DNA of 29,578 nt from positions 1-29,578 of the forward strand of contig CAVSWT010000021.1 of NCBI GenBank assembly GCA_963731745.1. The letters are read 5' to 3'. The position numbers and the translations under genes are program-made. Below, one piece after another: positions 9,154 to 18,474 of the stretch. Position 1 is the first letter of the stretch. The number at the start of each line of letters is the position of its first letter. The notes beneath the pieces are model-generated. The model was not told the DNA's origin. It saw only the letters and a program-made list of their open reading frames with translations, and did not search any database. Origin of the DNA: CAVSWT01 sp963731745. GTDB taxonomy: Bacteria > Bacteroidota > Ignavibacteria > Ignavibacteriales > Ignavibacteriaceae.

Positions 9154-10371
9154 CTAAATCTTAATTTTATAAATCTTAATAATTTTCAAAAAGAAATTTG
9201 ATTCTTTTACCTGAAGAGGATTACGCTCTTTTCTGGTAACAGCTTTTTCCATCCAAAAAACTAAGGGGATAAAAATGAAGGATGACAAAAAAAATGCACC
9301 TAAAATTATAACAGATTTTTTGGGACTATACTTTAACTGAGGAGGCACCGCATCATCAATTACCATAACTGTGGGGATGCTTTTTTGTTCTTCCACCTTT
9401 GCTTGTTCATACATAGGTAAAACGATCTCTTGAATAGCTTGCTGAATTTCAACTTCACGATAAACTCTCAAATATTTTATAGCGATATTCGGCATTTCCT
9501 TAAACGGGAAAAATATATTTGAAGTTGAACCTAAAGTTTTTGAACTCTTTAATTCCTGAACTTTGTTTTTTAACAAACCTAATTCTGCAAGTATCCCTTG
9601 ATACTGAGGTGAGTTTTCACCATAGAGTTGTTTAGCAAAATACGATTCCATCTCTTTTTTTGTAAGCTGCGCTTCAATTTCCGCTGCTGCTTTTACTGTT
9701 ACTTCTAACTGTTCAGGAACTGCGACAATATCATATTTTTTTTGAAATTTATATAATGAATCCTCAGCTGCTCTCAAATCATTCATATTTTGAGTATATC
9801 TTTTTTCAATAAAAATTCTATTATTCTTCGCTCGCTGTATATTAAATTTAATGTTTAAACTGTCAACTAAAGTCACTAAATAATTTGCCATCCTTGCGCT
9901 TTTATTTGGATCTTTATTAATAATGCTAAACTCTATCATTCCATATTCATTAGGATCGGCTGAAATATCACCCTTAAAAGCCTTTAAGGTTTTATCCATA
10001 TTATTATCATTAATATCATAATAATCCATTAAATTGAATTTTTCGATTACTTCTGTTAAAGCGCTTCTGCTATTTAAAATTCCCAATAAAACATCTTCTG
10101 AGGTGTTCGATAATCCTAAAGCTTTTGAACCTAAAGATGCCAGCGATGATTTTCCGCCAAGTAAACTTGTTAGCCCGCCAAAAGCGGACTGGTTATCCGG
10201 CGGAATCATTATGGTTGCAGTAGCTTTATATTGTTTTGGGATAAGAAAGGCAATTACGGTTGCAATAATTACAATAATAAGAAGATTAATTAATAGAAAT
10301 TTTTTCCACTTATATAAAACATAAATGTAGTCACTAAATTTGGGGTTTGATTTTGTTTCCATGCTTTCCAT
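9154..10371 (-). CDS. Wzz-type chain-length determinant
   Basis: An inner-membrane polysaccharide co-polymerase that sets chain length. It has a transmembrane helix at about residues 28-48, a YKATATIMIPP segment just after it, a long coiled-coil periplasmic part (about 170-275), and a proline-containing PPQLKYSPKK just before the second helix (about 353-376). That is the standard Wzz layout. It lacks the tyrosine kinase domain found in longer BY-kinase relatives and has no separate kinase neighbour here. A second ATG at codon 4 (10362) is a possible alternative start. It is the first gene of the operon, with a candidate promoter immediately upstream. Confidence 0.9.
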   Translation of the reverse strand: MESMETKSNPKFSDYIYVLYKWKKFLLINLLIIVIIATVIAFLIPKQYKATATIMIPPDNQSAFGGLTSLLGGKSSLASLGSKALGLSNTSEDVLLGILNSRSALTEVIEKFNLMDYYDINDNNMDKTLKAFKGDISADPNEYGMIEFSIINKDPNKSARMANYLVTLVDSLNIKFNIQRAKNNRIFIEKRYTQNMNDLRAAEDSLYKFQKKYDIVAVPEQLEVTVKAAAEIEAQLTKKEMESYFAKQLYGENSPQYQGILAELGLLKNKVQELKSSKTLGSTSNIFFPFKEMPNIAIKYLRVYREVEIQQAIQEIVLPMYEQAKVEEQKSIPTVMVIDDAVPPQLKYSPKKSVIILGAFFLSSFIFIPLVFWMEKAVTRKERNPLQVKESNFFLKIIKIYKIKI

Positions 10372-10389
10372 TTAATTTTTTATTAGCAA

Positions 10390-10421
10390 CAAAGTTACAA
10401 CTTTTATTATGTACATGGCAA
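10390..10421 (-). promoter_or_regulatory. Candidate promoter of the polysaccharide operon
   Basis: On the minus strand TAACTTTG (10390-10397) matches the Bacteroidota primary-sigma -7 consensus TAnnTTTG exactly. A TTG (10419-10421) lies 21 bp further upstream, within the usual 19-21 bp. Transcription would start about 10 bp before the wzz ATG at 10371, giving a very short leader. Confidence 0.45.
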
Positions 10422-10511
10422 TAATTATATATGTAATTTTTTATGACTATTTGAAGTATTTGGTGTTTTGCTCTTAACTAGAGAATGGTTTTGGGAAGTT
10501 TTACTTTATCC

Positions 10512-11880
10512 CTATCTTAACAAAATCATTTTCTTCACTGAAGAATAATCCCCAGCTTGAATTTTATAAAAATAAATCCCGCTTGATAAATCACTTCCAT
10601 TAAACTCAACATTATAATTTCCAACAGATTTTTCTTCATTAACTAAAGCTGCAACTTCTCTTCCAAGGACATCATAAACTTTTAATGCTTACAAATGATG
10701 ATTTGGGAATTGAGTATTCTATTATTGTAGTTGGGTTAAATGGGTTAGGATAGTTTTGTGCTAAACTAAACGATTTGATTTTTGAATTCTCAGGAATAAT
10801 TTCTGTAGTAAAGGAAGTGTACTCAACATCCACAATTGAACCTGTGTAGATTGAATAATCTGAATGGTTATTGTAAAACATTATCATTTTATCATGATTA
10901 GGAATCCATGAACTATCTTGCCATTGGAAACTTTCCCCATGTATACCATTATTATTATTATCATAGGTATAAATGTATCTATTGGAATTTAACCAACTGT
11001 TGTTTGTCCAATATTCATCAGTTTCAGAAAGACAATTACACGAATTATCATAAGTATATTTATATGTATATCTATCTTCCCAAACGTTACTCGTCCAACC
11101 TTTATCAAGTTCGATAAGGCAGTTACCAGAATTATCATAAGTATATGTCCACATCCAACTATTTAACCAAGTATCGTTTGCCCAAATTTCTTCAATCTCG
11201 GTAAGACAATTTCCCAAATTGTCATAAGTATATGTATCGTAATAGACATTTATCCACACTCCATTTAACCTGTCTGCATATTCAGAAAACACCGTAAGGC
11301 AGTTACCCGAACTATCATAAGTATATGTGAAACTATTTGAATTTATCCAGACGCTATCCGACCAGGCTTCAATAAGATCATTAACCCGGTTACTAGAACT
11401 ATCATAAGAATAAGTGGATCTCCACGCATTTATCCAAACTCCACTTAACCCATCCTCTTCAAACTTTGTAAGACAATTTCCCGAATTATCATAAGTATAA
11501 CTATATCTCCAATTATTTAACCAAGTTCCATTGGACCAGCCTTCAACAATTTCTGTAAGACAGTTGCCCGAATTATCGTAAGTATATGTGCGTTTAGTTT
11601 TATTTACCCAGATATTATCAGTCCAGTTTTCTTGAAGTTCCATAAGACAGTTACCTGAATTATCATAAGTATAAGTATATTTATAATAATCACTAGTCGC
11701 TTTGATCGGTTTAAAGAGATTTCCGTTGAATTTATTTTTTCCATTATACTTCTTAATAGACATTGAATATTTATCAGTGCTATTGATATTGCATTCTTTA
11801 ATTTTTTCATTTCTATTTTGAGAGTTAATAGAAATCGAGGTAAAAATAAATAATACGAAAAAAAGTAATAAATTTTTCAT
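10512..11880 (-). pseudogene. Secreted repeat protein with T9SS sorting domain, frameshifted near its C-terminus
   Basis: A signal peptide (MKNLLLFFVLFIFTSISINS) is followed by nine imperfect repeats of about 30 residues, each beginning YTYDNSGNCL or a close variant and ending in a W-x-N-type segment, at about residues 65-345. The pattern recalls YD-repeat proteins, but no Rhs core or toxin is present. It ends in a type A sorting domain for outer-membrane passage by type IX secretion. One extra base near 10683-10690, between the codons for FVS and LKVYD, shifts the frame and gives a stop at 10672. The original frame continues to a TAG at 10512 and would give about 455 aa (length 1369 bp, consistent with a single +1 insertion). 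Without the repair the protein loses most of its sorting signal. Function unknown. Confidence 0.75.
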
Positions 11881-11896
11881 AATATATTTCCGATTA

Positions 11897-13967
11897 TTAT
11901 TTTATCAAAATCATTTTCTTCACTGAAGAATAATCCTCAGCTTGAATCTTATAAAAATAAATCCCGCTTGATCAGTCCACTTCCATCAAAGTTAACATTA
12001 TAATTTCCAATTGGTTTTTCTTCATTAACTAAAATTGCAACTTCCCTTCCAAGTACATCATAAACTTTAAGATTTACAAATGCTGTTTTAGGAATTGAGT
12101 ATACTATTTTTGTAGTTGGGTTAAATGGATTAGGATAGTTTTGTTCAAGATTAAAATGCATAGGTGTATTTCTATCTTGGCTTTTCACTGAATTTATTAT
12201 GTCAGAAAGAGGTCTTTTCACTACACCGTTACCATCAGTCCCAGCAAATACAAATGCGCTTGATACTGTTAAAGAGTAAATATAATTATTTACCAAACCT
12301 TCATTGAATGCTTTCCAATTCATACCGTTATCTGTAGAAAGGAAAATACCATTCCCATAAGTCCCCGCAAATATATTTGTACCCGATGCAGCAAGTAAAT
12401 CTATATATAAAGATGTGAAACCATTATTTACAACAGACCAGTTTAACCCCTTGTTTGTAGAAAGGAAAACGCCTCCATCTGTTCCAGCGAACAAATTAGA
12501 ACCAGAAACAACTATAGAATTTACGTATGTATTAGTTAAACCTTCATTTACAGATGTCCAGTTTGTGCCATTATCTGTAGAACGGAAAATACCGCCATAA
12601 ATTGTTCCAGCATATAGATTTGTTTCTAGTATAGCAAGAGAACTAACATTTAAAATCTTTAAGCCTTCATTAACGGCAGTCCAACTTATTCCGTTATCAT
12701 TGGATATATAAACGCCGTATCCCGTCGTTCCTGCAAAGAGATACGATCCAGATTTTACAAATGAACTTGTATTTATTAAATTACTATCAGAAATAGTCCA
12801 GTTGGTACCGTAATTACTTGAGCAGAAAATTTGATTATCAATACTGGCAAAGAGACTAGAATCAGATGCAAGAAGACAATTGGTATAAGTATAATTCGCA
12901 TCCAATTTTTCTTAAAAGTTTTGTCCAAGTTGCTCCATTATCCGTAGAACGAAAAACTCTTACCATAAAATCGAGTTCCGGCATAGAGATTACCGTCTGA
13001 ATAAGCAAGTGTTTGTACAGTTGTTCCAGCTAATCCTGGCATTTACTTCTGTCCAGTTAATTCCACTATTAGTTGAGCGGAAAATACCATTATCGGTTCC
13101 TGCAAAAATATACGGCCCATTGAAAGCAAAAGATGAAACGAAATAGTTAGGTAATCTTTCCTGTGCCACCCAATGAATACCATTATCTACGGAAAGATAT
13201 ATTCGCCCATATTCAGCTGAGGCAAATAAATTTGTACCTGAGGCAGCGATTGTATGGATAGATCCATTTATCGAATCATGATTAATCGCGGACCGATTAA
13301 TTCCATCGTCTGTTGAAAAATACAAATGCCCGTCAGCAGCATAAAGATAATTTCCTGAAACAGCAAGAGAATATATACTTTGATATGCTAGGTCATTATT
13401 TACTCTAGTCCAATTTGTTCCATTATTTGTTGAAATAAAAAACCCACGTTGCGTACCGGCTAGAATATTGGACTTTGATACAGCTATAGACCAAACATCA
13501 CGCCATTCCAAACCGTCATTCATAGCTGTCCAGTTAGATCCACTATTAGTAGTAAGAAAAACACCTGCTTGGGTTGCGGCAAAAAGATTGGTATCTGCAA
13601 TACCATTACAATAAAAAGCAAAAGCTCTTACCGATGCAGCTGTTCCAATATTGATAGCTTTCCAGCTTACACCATTATTGGTCGAAAGATAAACACTGCC
13701 ATAATTACCGCCAGCGAAGAGATTAGATCCTATAGCTTCAAGAGCCCACACTCCATTATTCAAGCACTTGTTCCAACTTATGCCGTTATCTGTGGAAATA
13801 TAAACACAGTTCCCTATCCCTACAAATAAATTTGAATCCAAAACAGTTAAACAGTTAATAACACCACCGTACAGGCCACTGGTTTGCTGCCATTGGGCTT
13901 TTGCTTGAAATGAATTGAATATAAACAATAACAAAAATATTGGTAAGGAAAATCTGAAATTTTTCAT
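11897..13967 (-). pseudogene. Asp-box (BNR) repeat secreted protein, broken by four frameshifts
   Basis: Two open pieces (12990-13967 with a signal peptide, and 11949-12905) are parts of one gene. Both consist of BNR/Asp-box repeats of the type ISTDNGISWT alternating with SNLFAGT strands, which form a beta-propeller of the sortilin/Ycf48 kind. A type A sorting domain follows. Reading through needs four +1 insertions to be undone: near 13036-13040, near 12953-12964, in the T5 run at 12906-12910, and near 11970-11978 within the sorting domain (GLSSGIYFYK is destroyed). The restored frame ends with TAA at 11897. The total of 2071 bp equals 690 codons plus one base, as four insertions predict. 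The restored protein would have about 688 aa. Extracellular role unknown. Confidence 0.75.
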
Positions 13968-13983
13968 ATTAAAGCCTGACTTT

Positions 13984-14892
13984 TTATTTCACCAAAATCA
14001 TTTTCTTCACTGAAGAATAATCTCCAGCTTGAATTTTGTAAAAATAAATCCCGCTTGATAAACCACTTCCATTAAACTCAATATTGTAACTACCAACTGA
14101 TTTTTCTTCATCAACTAAAGCTGCAACTTCCCTTCCAAGAATATCATAAACTTTTAGTTTCACAAAAGATGTTGTGGGAATTGAGTATACTATTTTTGTT
14201 GTTGGATTAAATGGATTGGGGTAATTTTGTGAAAGTATATAGAACTCATACAAACTATTTTGATTACGTATTGATGTTGTAATAGTATCTCCATAAATAA
14301 TTCCATTTATATATGCCCCTTTAATTGTTTCCAAAGTTTCTTGGAGAAAAGTAAAACCTTGAGTTATTACTTTAATTTTAATTATTCCAAAATTGAGCGC
14401 TGTTGTGTAGTAGAATTCCCATCTATGATCAAGAATTCCCACATGACTAGATGATTCTTGTGCTGCTCTATTTTGAATATTTAAAAAATTCATTTCATAT
14501 AATTTTATATAATTGTTTAACCAATCCGTCGTATCTTTCTTGATTTGCGCATCATATTTAACAATATAAGGAGGGTAAAATGGGTAATTTGAATAATATA
14601 GGATATAAAATTTATTTGAATCAGCGTCCCAATATTCATAATCAATTTTTGAATTATAAGTAACTAAAACTTTATAGCTCTTAAAATAAGTTGTGTAAAT
14701 TGAAATAATTGTATCTTTCATTACTTCATAAGTTTTAATATAAATGCTTGTATCTATTGAAGGAGTAGTGTGTCGTGTAATTTCAACAACATTAAATATC
14801 CACTTATTACCTATGTCTAAAGGAACAACAGATTGACCACATATTGATTTGAATACTGAAATAACGAATAGTAAGATTAAATAATGTTTCAT
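13984..14892 (-). CDS. Secreted protein with intact T9SS type A sorting domain
   Basis: The only undamaged member of the six-gene secreted cluster. An N-terminal signal peptide (about residues 1-19, ending SICGQ) precedes a domain of about 200 residues that I do not recognise, starting PLDIGNKWIFNV. The C-terminal 85 residues are a complete type A sorting domain: NYPNPFNPTTKIVYSIP, KVYDILGREVAAL, SSGIYFYKIQAGDYSS and VKKMILVK. The protein should cross the outer membrane by type IX secretion and be anchored or released. A decayed paralogue lies directly upstream at 14908-15842. Biochemical role unknown. Confidence 0.85.
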   Translation of the reverse strand: MKHYLILLFVISVFKSICGQSVVPLDIGNKWIFNVVEITRHTTPSIDTSIYIKTYEVMKDTIISIYTTYFKSYKVLVTYNSKIDYEYWDADSNKFYILYYSNYPFYPPYIVKYDAQIKKDTTDWLNNYIKLYEMNFLNIQNRAAQESSSHVGILDHRWEFYYTTALNFGIIKIKVITQGFTFLQETLETIKGAYINGIIYGDTITTSIRNQNSLYEFYILSQNYPNPFNPTTKIVYSIPTTSFVKLKVYDILGREVAALVDEEKSVGSYNIEFNGSGLSSGIYFYKIQAGDYSSVKKMILVK

Positions 14893-14907
14893 ATTATTTC
14901 TCCATTA

Positions 14908-15842
14908 TTATTTTATCAAAATCATTTTCTTCACTAAAGAATAATCTCCAGCTTGAATTTTGTAAAAATAAATCCCGCTTGATAAATTGCTTCCATTAAA
15001 CTCAATATTGTAACTACCAACTGATTTTTCTTCATCAACTAAAGCTGCAACTTCCCTTCCAAGAATATCATAAACTTTTAGTCTTACAAAAGAAGTTTTG
15101 CGGAATTGAGTATTCTATTTTTGTTGTTGGGTTAAACGGATTGGGATAGTTTTGAGATAATTATAATTTGTTGGCAATGCTAATTTTCATTAACGTCTAC
15201 TAAATTCTTTATTACCGTGTCACCAAGAATAAACCTCTTCATTTCTGTATATTCCTTTAATAATAATTTGAATCCATTGTTTGTTAAAGAAATCCCATAA
15301 TTGCCTATAGGAATTTTCAACTATTCCTAATGATTAAATATTCCGAATTTTAAGCCGTTATATGGTGCCTAATTACCTGAACTATGTAGAAAAAAACATG
15401 ATTATTCCATAGTTTCGTAAAAGTTATTATGTAATCTTCTAAAGCTTTGAAGCATGTAATTATAAACCATCATTAGCGGCTAAGCCAATTGAGTGCAAAA
15501 ATTTGTAATGATGCTAATATCAAAACCTTTGATAAGTGCTAAATTATGAATATTAGTATCGGTATATTGCATTGAAATTATACCATTATTGTTGCATATC
15601 CATATTTTGATTCTAGCCAGTTAGTAACTATTATCACTAAAGATAAATTGTACAGTTTTATTCTGTGAATCCATTACTAAGAGTATCAGTATTTCCTGTG
15701 TGAGTTATAGAATAAAAATTTTCCCGTAGTGGAACCGCTTTACGTAGTACCATTGATTTCATTTATCAATTGGAAATATAGTTTGTGCGGAAATAAAAAC
15801 TGCATAATAAAATTATAGTAAAAATTTTATAGATATTTTTAT
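14908..15842 (-). pseudogene. Decayed paralogue of the 13984-14892 secreted protein
   Basis: This stretch of more than 900 bp has no long ORF but is readable as a degraded copy of its downstream neighbour. The expected start is ATA at 15840-15842, behind a good GGGAG ribosome site (15847-15851). The signal peptide contains a TAA, and after FPIDK a TGA stands where the paralogue has Gly (PLDIGNKW versus FPIDK-stop-NQWYY). Matching pieces continue through YGISLTNNGFKLLLKEYTE and FILGDTVIKN. The sorting domain (14908-15170) is nearly complete but has a lost base before LSQNYPNPFNP and an extra base at SIPKTSF. Loss of the start codon, nonsense changes and indels together argue for true decay and not only sequencing error. 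Confidence 0.75.
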
Positions 15843-15852
15843 TTTACTCCCT

Positions 15853-17112
15853 CTATTTTATTATAACCATCTTTTTCACTGAAGATAACTTTCTACTTGA
15901 AGTTTATAAAAATAAATCCCACTAGATAAACTACTTCCATCAAACTCAACAGCTTCATATCTTCCAACCCGTTTTTCTTCATTAACTAAAGTTGCGACTT
16001 CTCTTCCAAGAATATCATAAACCTTTAGCGTTACAAATGAAGTTTTGGGAATTGAGTATTCTATTTTTGTTGTTGGATTAAATGGATTAGGATAATTTTG
16101 TTCCAAAATAAATTCATCCGGTTTTTGATTATCATCTTTAATTGATGATATGATTCCTTCATAGCGAACTACTTGACCACCAGTTCCGGCAGCATAACCA
16201 TACGCCATGTTTCCAATAGTAACAAAATCTATGGCAAATAGTTGTCCATTATCCAATACCATTTCATCTAACCATGAAGTACCATAATCAGAAGTATGAA
16301 GAACATGTGGATCAGTTGCAAACCAATAATCTTTCGTCCCAGAGCCAGCCATAGCATAAAAACTTCCCATCGTTGATGCATAAGTCCAAGTTTTTCCTGA
16401 ATCTACACTTAAATATGCTTTTTGGCCTGAACTTGCCATCCCCTGTACTATTTGAATTAAACCATATGCTTGTAAAATAACCTTCGGTTTCGGAATACGA
16501 CCAATTAACTCCGCCATCAACTGAACGATAAACTTTTTGATCACCTATAAACCATATATGTAAAGAATCAGTAAGGCACATTGAGTTATAATACATTCCT
16601 ACTTCACTACTATCCGCATTCGGTTCTGAAGGAATATGATACCATGTTGCCCCTCCATCATTTGTTTTAATTATGTTCCATTTACCATTAACAGGATCTC
16701 CGTAAGCAATACCTTTCAATTTGTCCAACATTTGTATATTATTTATAAATCCTCCCTCTTGCGTGAAAACTATTTCCCAGGAATTTCCACTATTAGTAGT
16801 TCTATAAATATATGTTTTTGATAATGGTAAAGGTGAGATTGTTACAAATGCTGTATTTGAATCTATTGCATCCATATTCCAAATAAAGGCTTCACCAAAA
16901 TTGCCACCATCTACTTCATTCCACGCAATTCCGCCATTAGTAGTTCTAATTACTTTACCAGAATCTCCTGCAGCCCATGCCGTATTTTGGTCTACTATCT
17001 TAACAGTATTTAAAAGTACTGAAACACCAGAAGTTTGTTGAACCCACGAATTTTGAGCCCTCACATTAAATGAACAGATTATGAATGCTAATAAATAATA
17101 TTTGAATTTCAT
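15853..17112 (-). pseudogene. Asp-box (BNR) secreted protein with two compensating frameshifts
   Basis: A signal peptide (MKFKYYLLAFIICSFNVRA) is followed by WVQQTSG and BNR/Asp-box repeats (RTTNGGIAWNE, RTTNSGNSWE, KTNDGGATWY, RSVDGGVNWS, LSVDSGKTWT), a Ycf48/HCF136-like or sortilin-like propeller, and a type A sorting domain. The reading frame changes at a C4 run (16440-16443), where one extra base separates SIWFNSNSTG from MASSGQKAYLS. A missing base near 15888-15892 cuts the last strand, giving VESYLQ-stop in place of VESYSSVKKM. The restored frame ends with TAG at 15853. Since one base is gained and one lost, the length (1260 bp) is an exact multiple of three and would give about 419 aa. 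Extracellular function unknown. Confidence 0.75.
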
Positions 17113-17151
17113 GTTAATCTCTGTTTTATGTTATAATATAACTGCTAACTT

Positions 17152-17737
17152 TTATTTAATTAAAATCATTTTTTTTACTGAAGAATGATCTCCAGCTTTT
17201 AGGTTATAAAGATAAATCCCGCATGATAAATTGCTTTTATTAAACTCTACATTGTAGTTTCCAATTGGTTTTTCACCATTATTTAAAGTAACTACTTCTC
17301 TTCCAAGAATACCATAAACCTTTAGATCTACAAAAGCAGTTTTTGGAATTGAAAATTCAACCTTTGTTGTTGGGTTAATTGGACTAGGTTTTTTTTTGAC
17401 CAAGTTTCTCCATCATCTGTTGATTTAATGATTGCCCCCTTTTCTCCCACCCCAATAAAAGTATTATTAGAAATATAAATTATATTGCTAATATATTGAT
17501 AAAATCACTGACGTTTATTTCGCTCCAGCTAATTCCTCCATCGGTTGTTTTATATATTTTAGAGTTCCCCAATTCGTCCCCCCAGTAATGAGAGAAGACA
17601 ATCCCTGTAAGTGAATCCTTAAATGAAATACATCCAACTTCCCTATCAAATGTGTGAATTACATTCCAGCCATTTTGTGCATAGCTGCTAAATTGCATTA
17701 GAATTGAAATGATAAATATTAGACATGTCTTTTTCAT
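17152..17737 (-). pseudogene. Short BNR/T9SS protein remnant with two frameshifts
   Basis: The start is ATG at 17737 (MKKTCLIFIISIL, a signal peptide), preceded by GGGGA at 17744-17748; an in-frame ATG ten codons upstream lacks such a site. Two Asp-box units can be read (KTTDGGISWSE and KSTDDGETWSK), then a type A sorting domain ending VKKMILIK. One base is missing near 17475-17515 and one in the T9 run at 17389-17397. Repaired, it gives about 195 aa. The second Asp-box runs almost directly into KPSPINPTTK, where relatives have a linker and YPNPFNPTTK. This suggests an internal deletion that joined a truncated propeller to the sorting domain. Confidence 0.65.
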
Positions 17738-17932
17738 GCAAATTCCCCGAGTAATTTGAGACAACATTATATTCTAAAATGAATATTTAATTTCTACCAA
17801 ATAACTTAAACAATTTTTTGTTAATATTCTCAAGCTATTTTTTACTCCATTTTTTAATCTTTACTTTGCTATTTGTCACCTTATTGTAATTTCTCTCACT
17901 ATTTTTAATAAGATTTTTTAACAAGTTAATCC

Positions 17933-17962
17933 TTGACTTTATCATTTTTTAATTTAATTTTG
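17933..17962 (+). promoter_or_regulatory. Candidate promoter for small RNA 1
   Basis: TAATTTTG (17955-17962) fits the Bacteroidota -7 consensus TAnnTTTG exactly and TTG (17933-17935, within TTGACT) lies 19 bp upstream. It could also be read as a sigma-70-like TTGACT with a 16-bp spacer to TAATTT. Transcription would start near 17969. It points away from the minus-strand secreted-protein cluster. Confidence 0.5.
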
Positions 17963-17968
17963 TATGAA

Positions 17969-18090
17969 AAATTTAGGATAGTTTTTTATAAGCGATTTGC
18001 TACAAGGTTAGATTTTTTTATTTTAGTTATACCAGAGTAGCAAATGAATGCCGATTTAGGGATTTTCTCTGGTCGGTTTTTTTATTTTTT
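17969..18090 (+). ncRNA. Predicted structured small RNA 1 with intrinsic terminator
   Basis: A stretch of about 120 bp with no ORF has a promoter-like sequence at its 5' end. It holds a 9-bp perfect inverted repeat, ATTTGCTAC (17995-18003) with GTAGCAAAT (18037-18045). It ends in a terminator hairpin: CCGA (18051-18054) with TCGG (18073-18076), inner stem AGGGA/TCTCT (18058-18062/18066-18070), then T7-A-T6 (18077-18090). A second 7-bp pairing, ACCAGAG (18031-18037) with CTCTGGT (18067-18073), competes with both hairpins. This is either a free-standing RNA or a switching leader for the small gene at 18183. It matches no RNA family I recognise. Confidence 0.5.
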
Positions 18091-18150
18091 AGGAACATTT
18101 TATTAGAGGAATAAGTATATAAGAATATTTGATACCCATAATCAGGTTAA

Positions 18151-18164
18151 TTGTTTATAAACAA
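18151..18164. promoter_or_regulatory. 14-bp palindrome before the small gene
   Basis: TTGTTTATAAACAA is a perfect palindrome ending 18 bp before the ATG at 18183. Its position between the terminator of small RNA 1 and the ribosome site is suitable for an operator, possibly autoregulatory. It could be chance in AT-rich DNA. Confidence 0.3.
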
Positions 18165-18182
18165 AATGAAAGGAAAGAAGCG

Positions 18183-18431
18183 ATGAAGAATATTAAAGCT
18201 AAAATAGATAATCCATTATCTGACCTAATTAGCGATGACATTTATGATTTACTTAATTCCCAGGGATTAATTGATGAAAAGTCAGTAAGAGATTATCAAA
18301 TACGTAAAAAATTTAAGCATCTTAGGGCTAGTAAAGTAAGTGCCGGAGATGCAATAGATACAATTCGTGAAGAATATCCGTATTTACAATTTGATACAAT
18401 AAGAAAAATAGTTTACCAGATAAGTAAATAA
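18183..18431 (+). CDS. Small protein of unknown function, possibly helix-turn-helix
   Basis: An 82-residue soluble, charged protein. The start is ATG at 18183 with GGAAAGAAG just upstream; an in-frame ATG at 18129 has no ribosome site and would overlap the palindrome region. The N-terminal half is acidic (NPLSDLISDDIYDLLNSQG) and the middle is basic (RDYQIRKKFKHLRASK). The C-terminal part (SAGDAIDTIREEYP, then FDTIRKIVYQ) has the helix-turn-helix-like pattern of small DNA-binding proteins. It has no signal peptide or membrane segment. It stands alone between two predicted small RNAs. I do not recognise the family; a DNA-binding role is inferred only from helix pattern and charge. Confidence 0.6.
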   Translation: MKNIKAKIDNPLSDLISDDIYDLLNSQGLIDEKSVRDYQIRKKFKHLRASKVSAGDAIDTIREEYPYLQFDTIRKIVYQISK

Positions 18432-18439
18432 ATTATTTC

Positions 18440-18470
18440 TTGACAAAATGTAGATATGAGTTTATATTTC
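18440..18470 (+). promoter_or_regulatory. Strong candidate promoter for small RNA 2
   Basis: TTGACA (18440-18445), a 17-bp spacer and TATATT (18463-18468) form a near-consensus sigma-70 promoter. TATATTTC also fits 7 of 8 positions of the Bacteroidota TAnnTTTG with TTG 20 bp upstream. It begins 8 bp after the stop codon of the small gene. The predicted start near 18474-18476 coincides with the first stem base of the RNA. Confidence 0.6.
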
Positions 18471-18474
18471 GATT

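Larger units (their letters stand above)
10512..17400 (-). repeat. Six dispersed direct copies of the sorting-domain sequence
   Basis: The 3' ends of the six secreted-protein genes carry closely similar DNA of about 250 bp: about 10512-10745, 11897-12150, 13984-14235, 14908-15170, 15853-16110 and 17152-17395. All encode NPTTKIEYSIPKT, KVYDILGREV, SSGIYFYK and VKKMIL. Copies at 13984 and 14908 look closest to each other. Conservation is far higher here than in the upstream domains, as expected if the 3' ends exchange by gene conversion or arose by recent duplication. Confidence 0.8.

Noticed and set aside
11604..11810. Overlapping minus-strand 68-codon ORF inside the repeat protein
   Set aside because: It is an out-of-frame shadow of the N-terminal region and first repeats of the secreted protein, with no independent signal or ribosome site.
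11897..17112. Photosystem II assembly (HCF136/Ycf48) function for the BNR proteins
   Set aside because: They share only the Asp-box propeller pattern, carry signal peptides and T9SS tags, and no photosynthesis genes are present; the similarity is of fold only.
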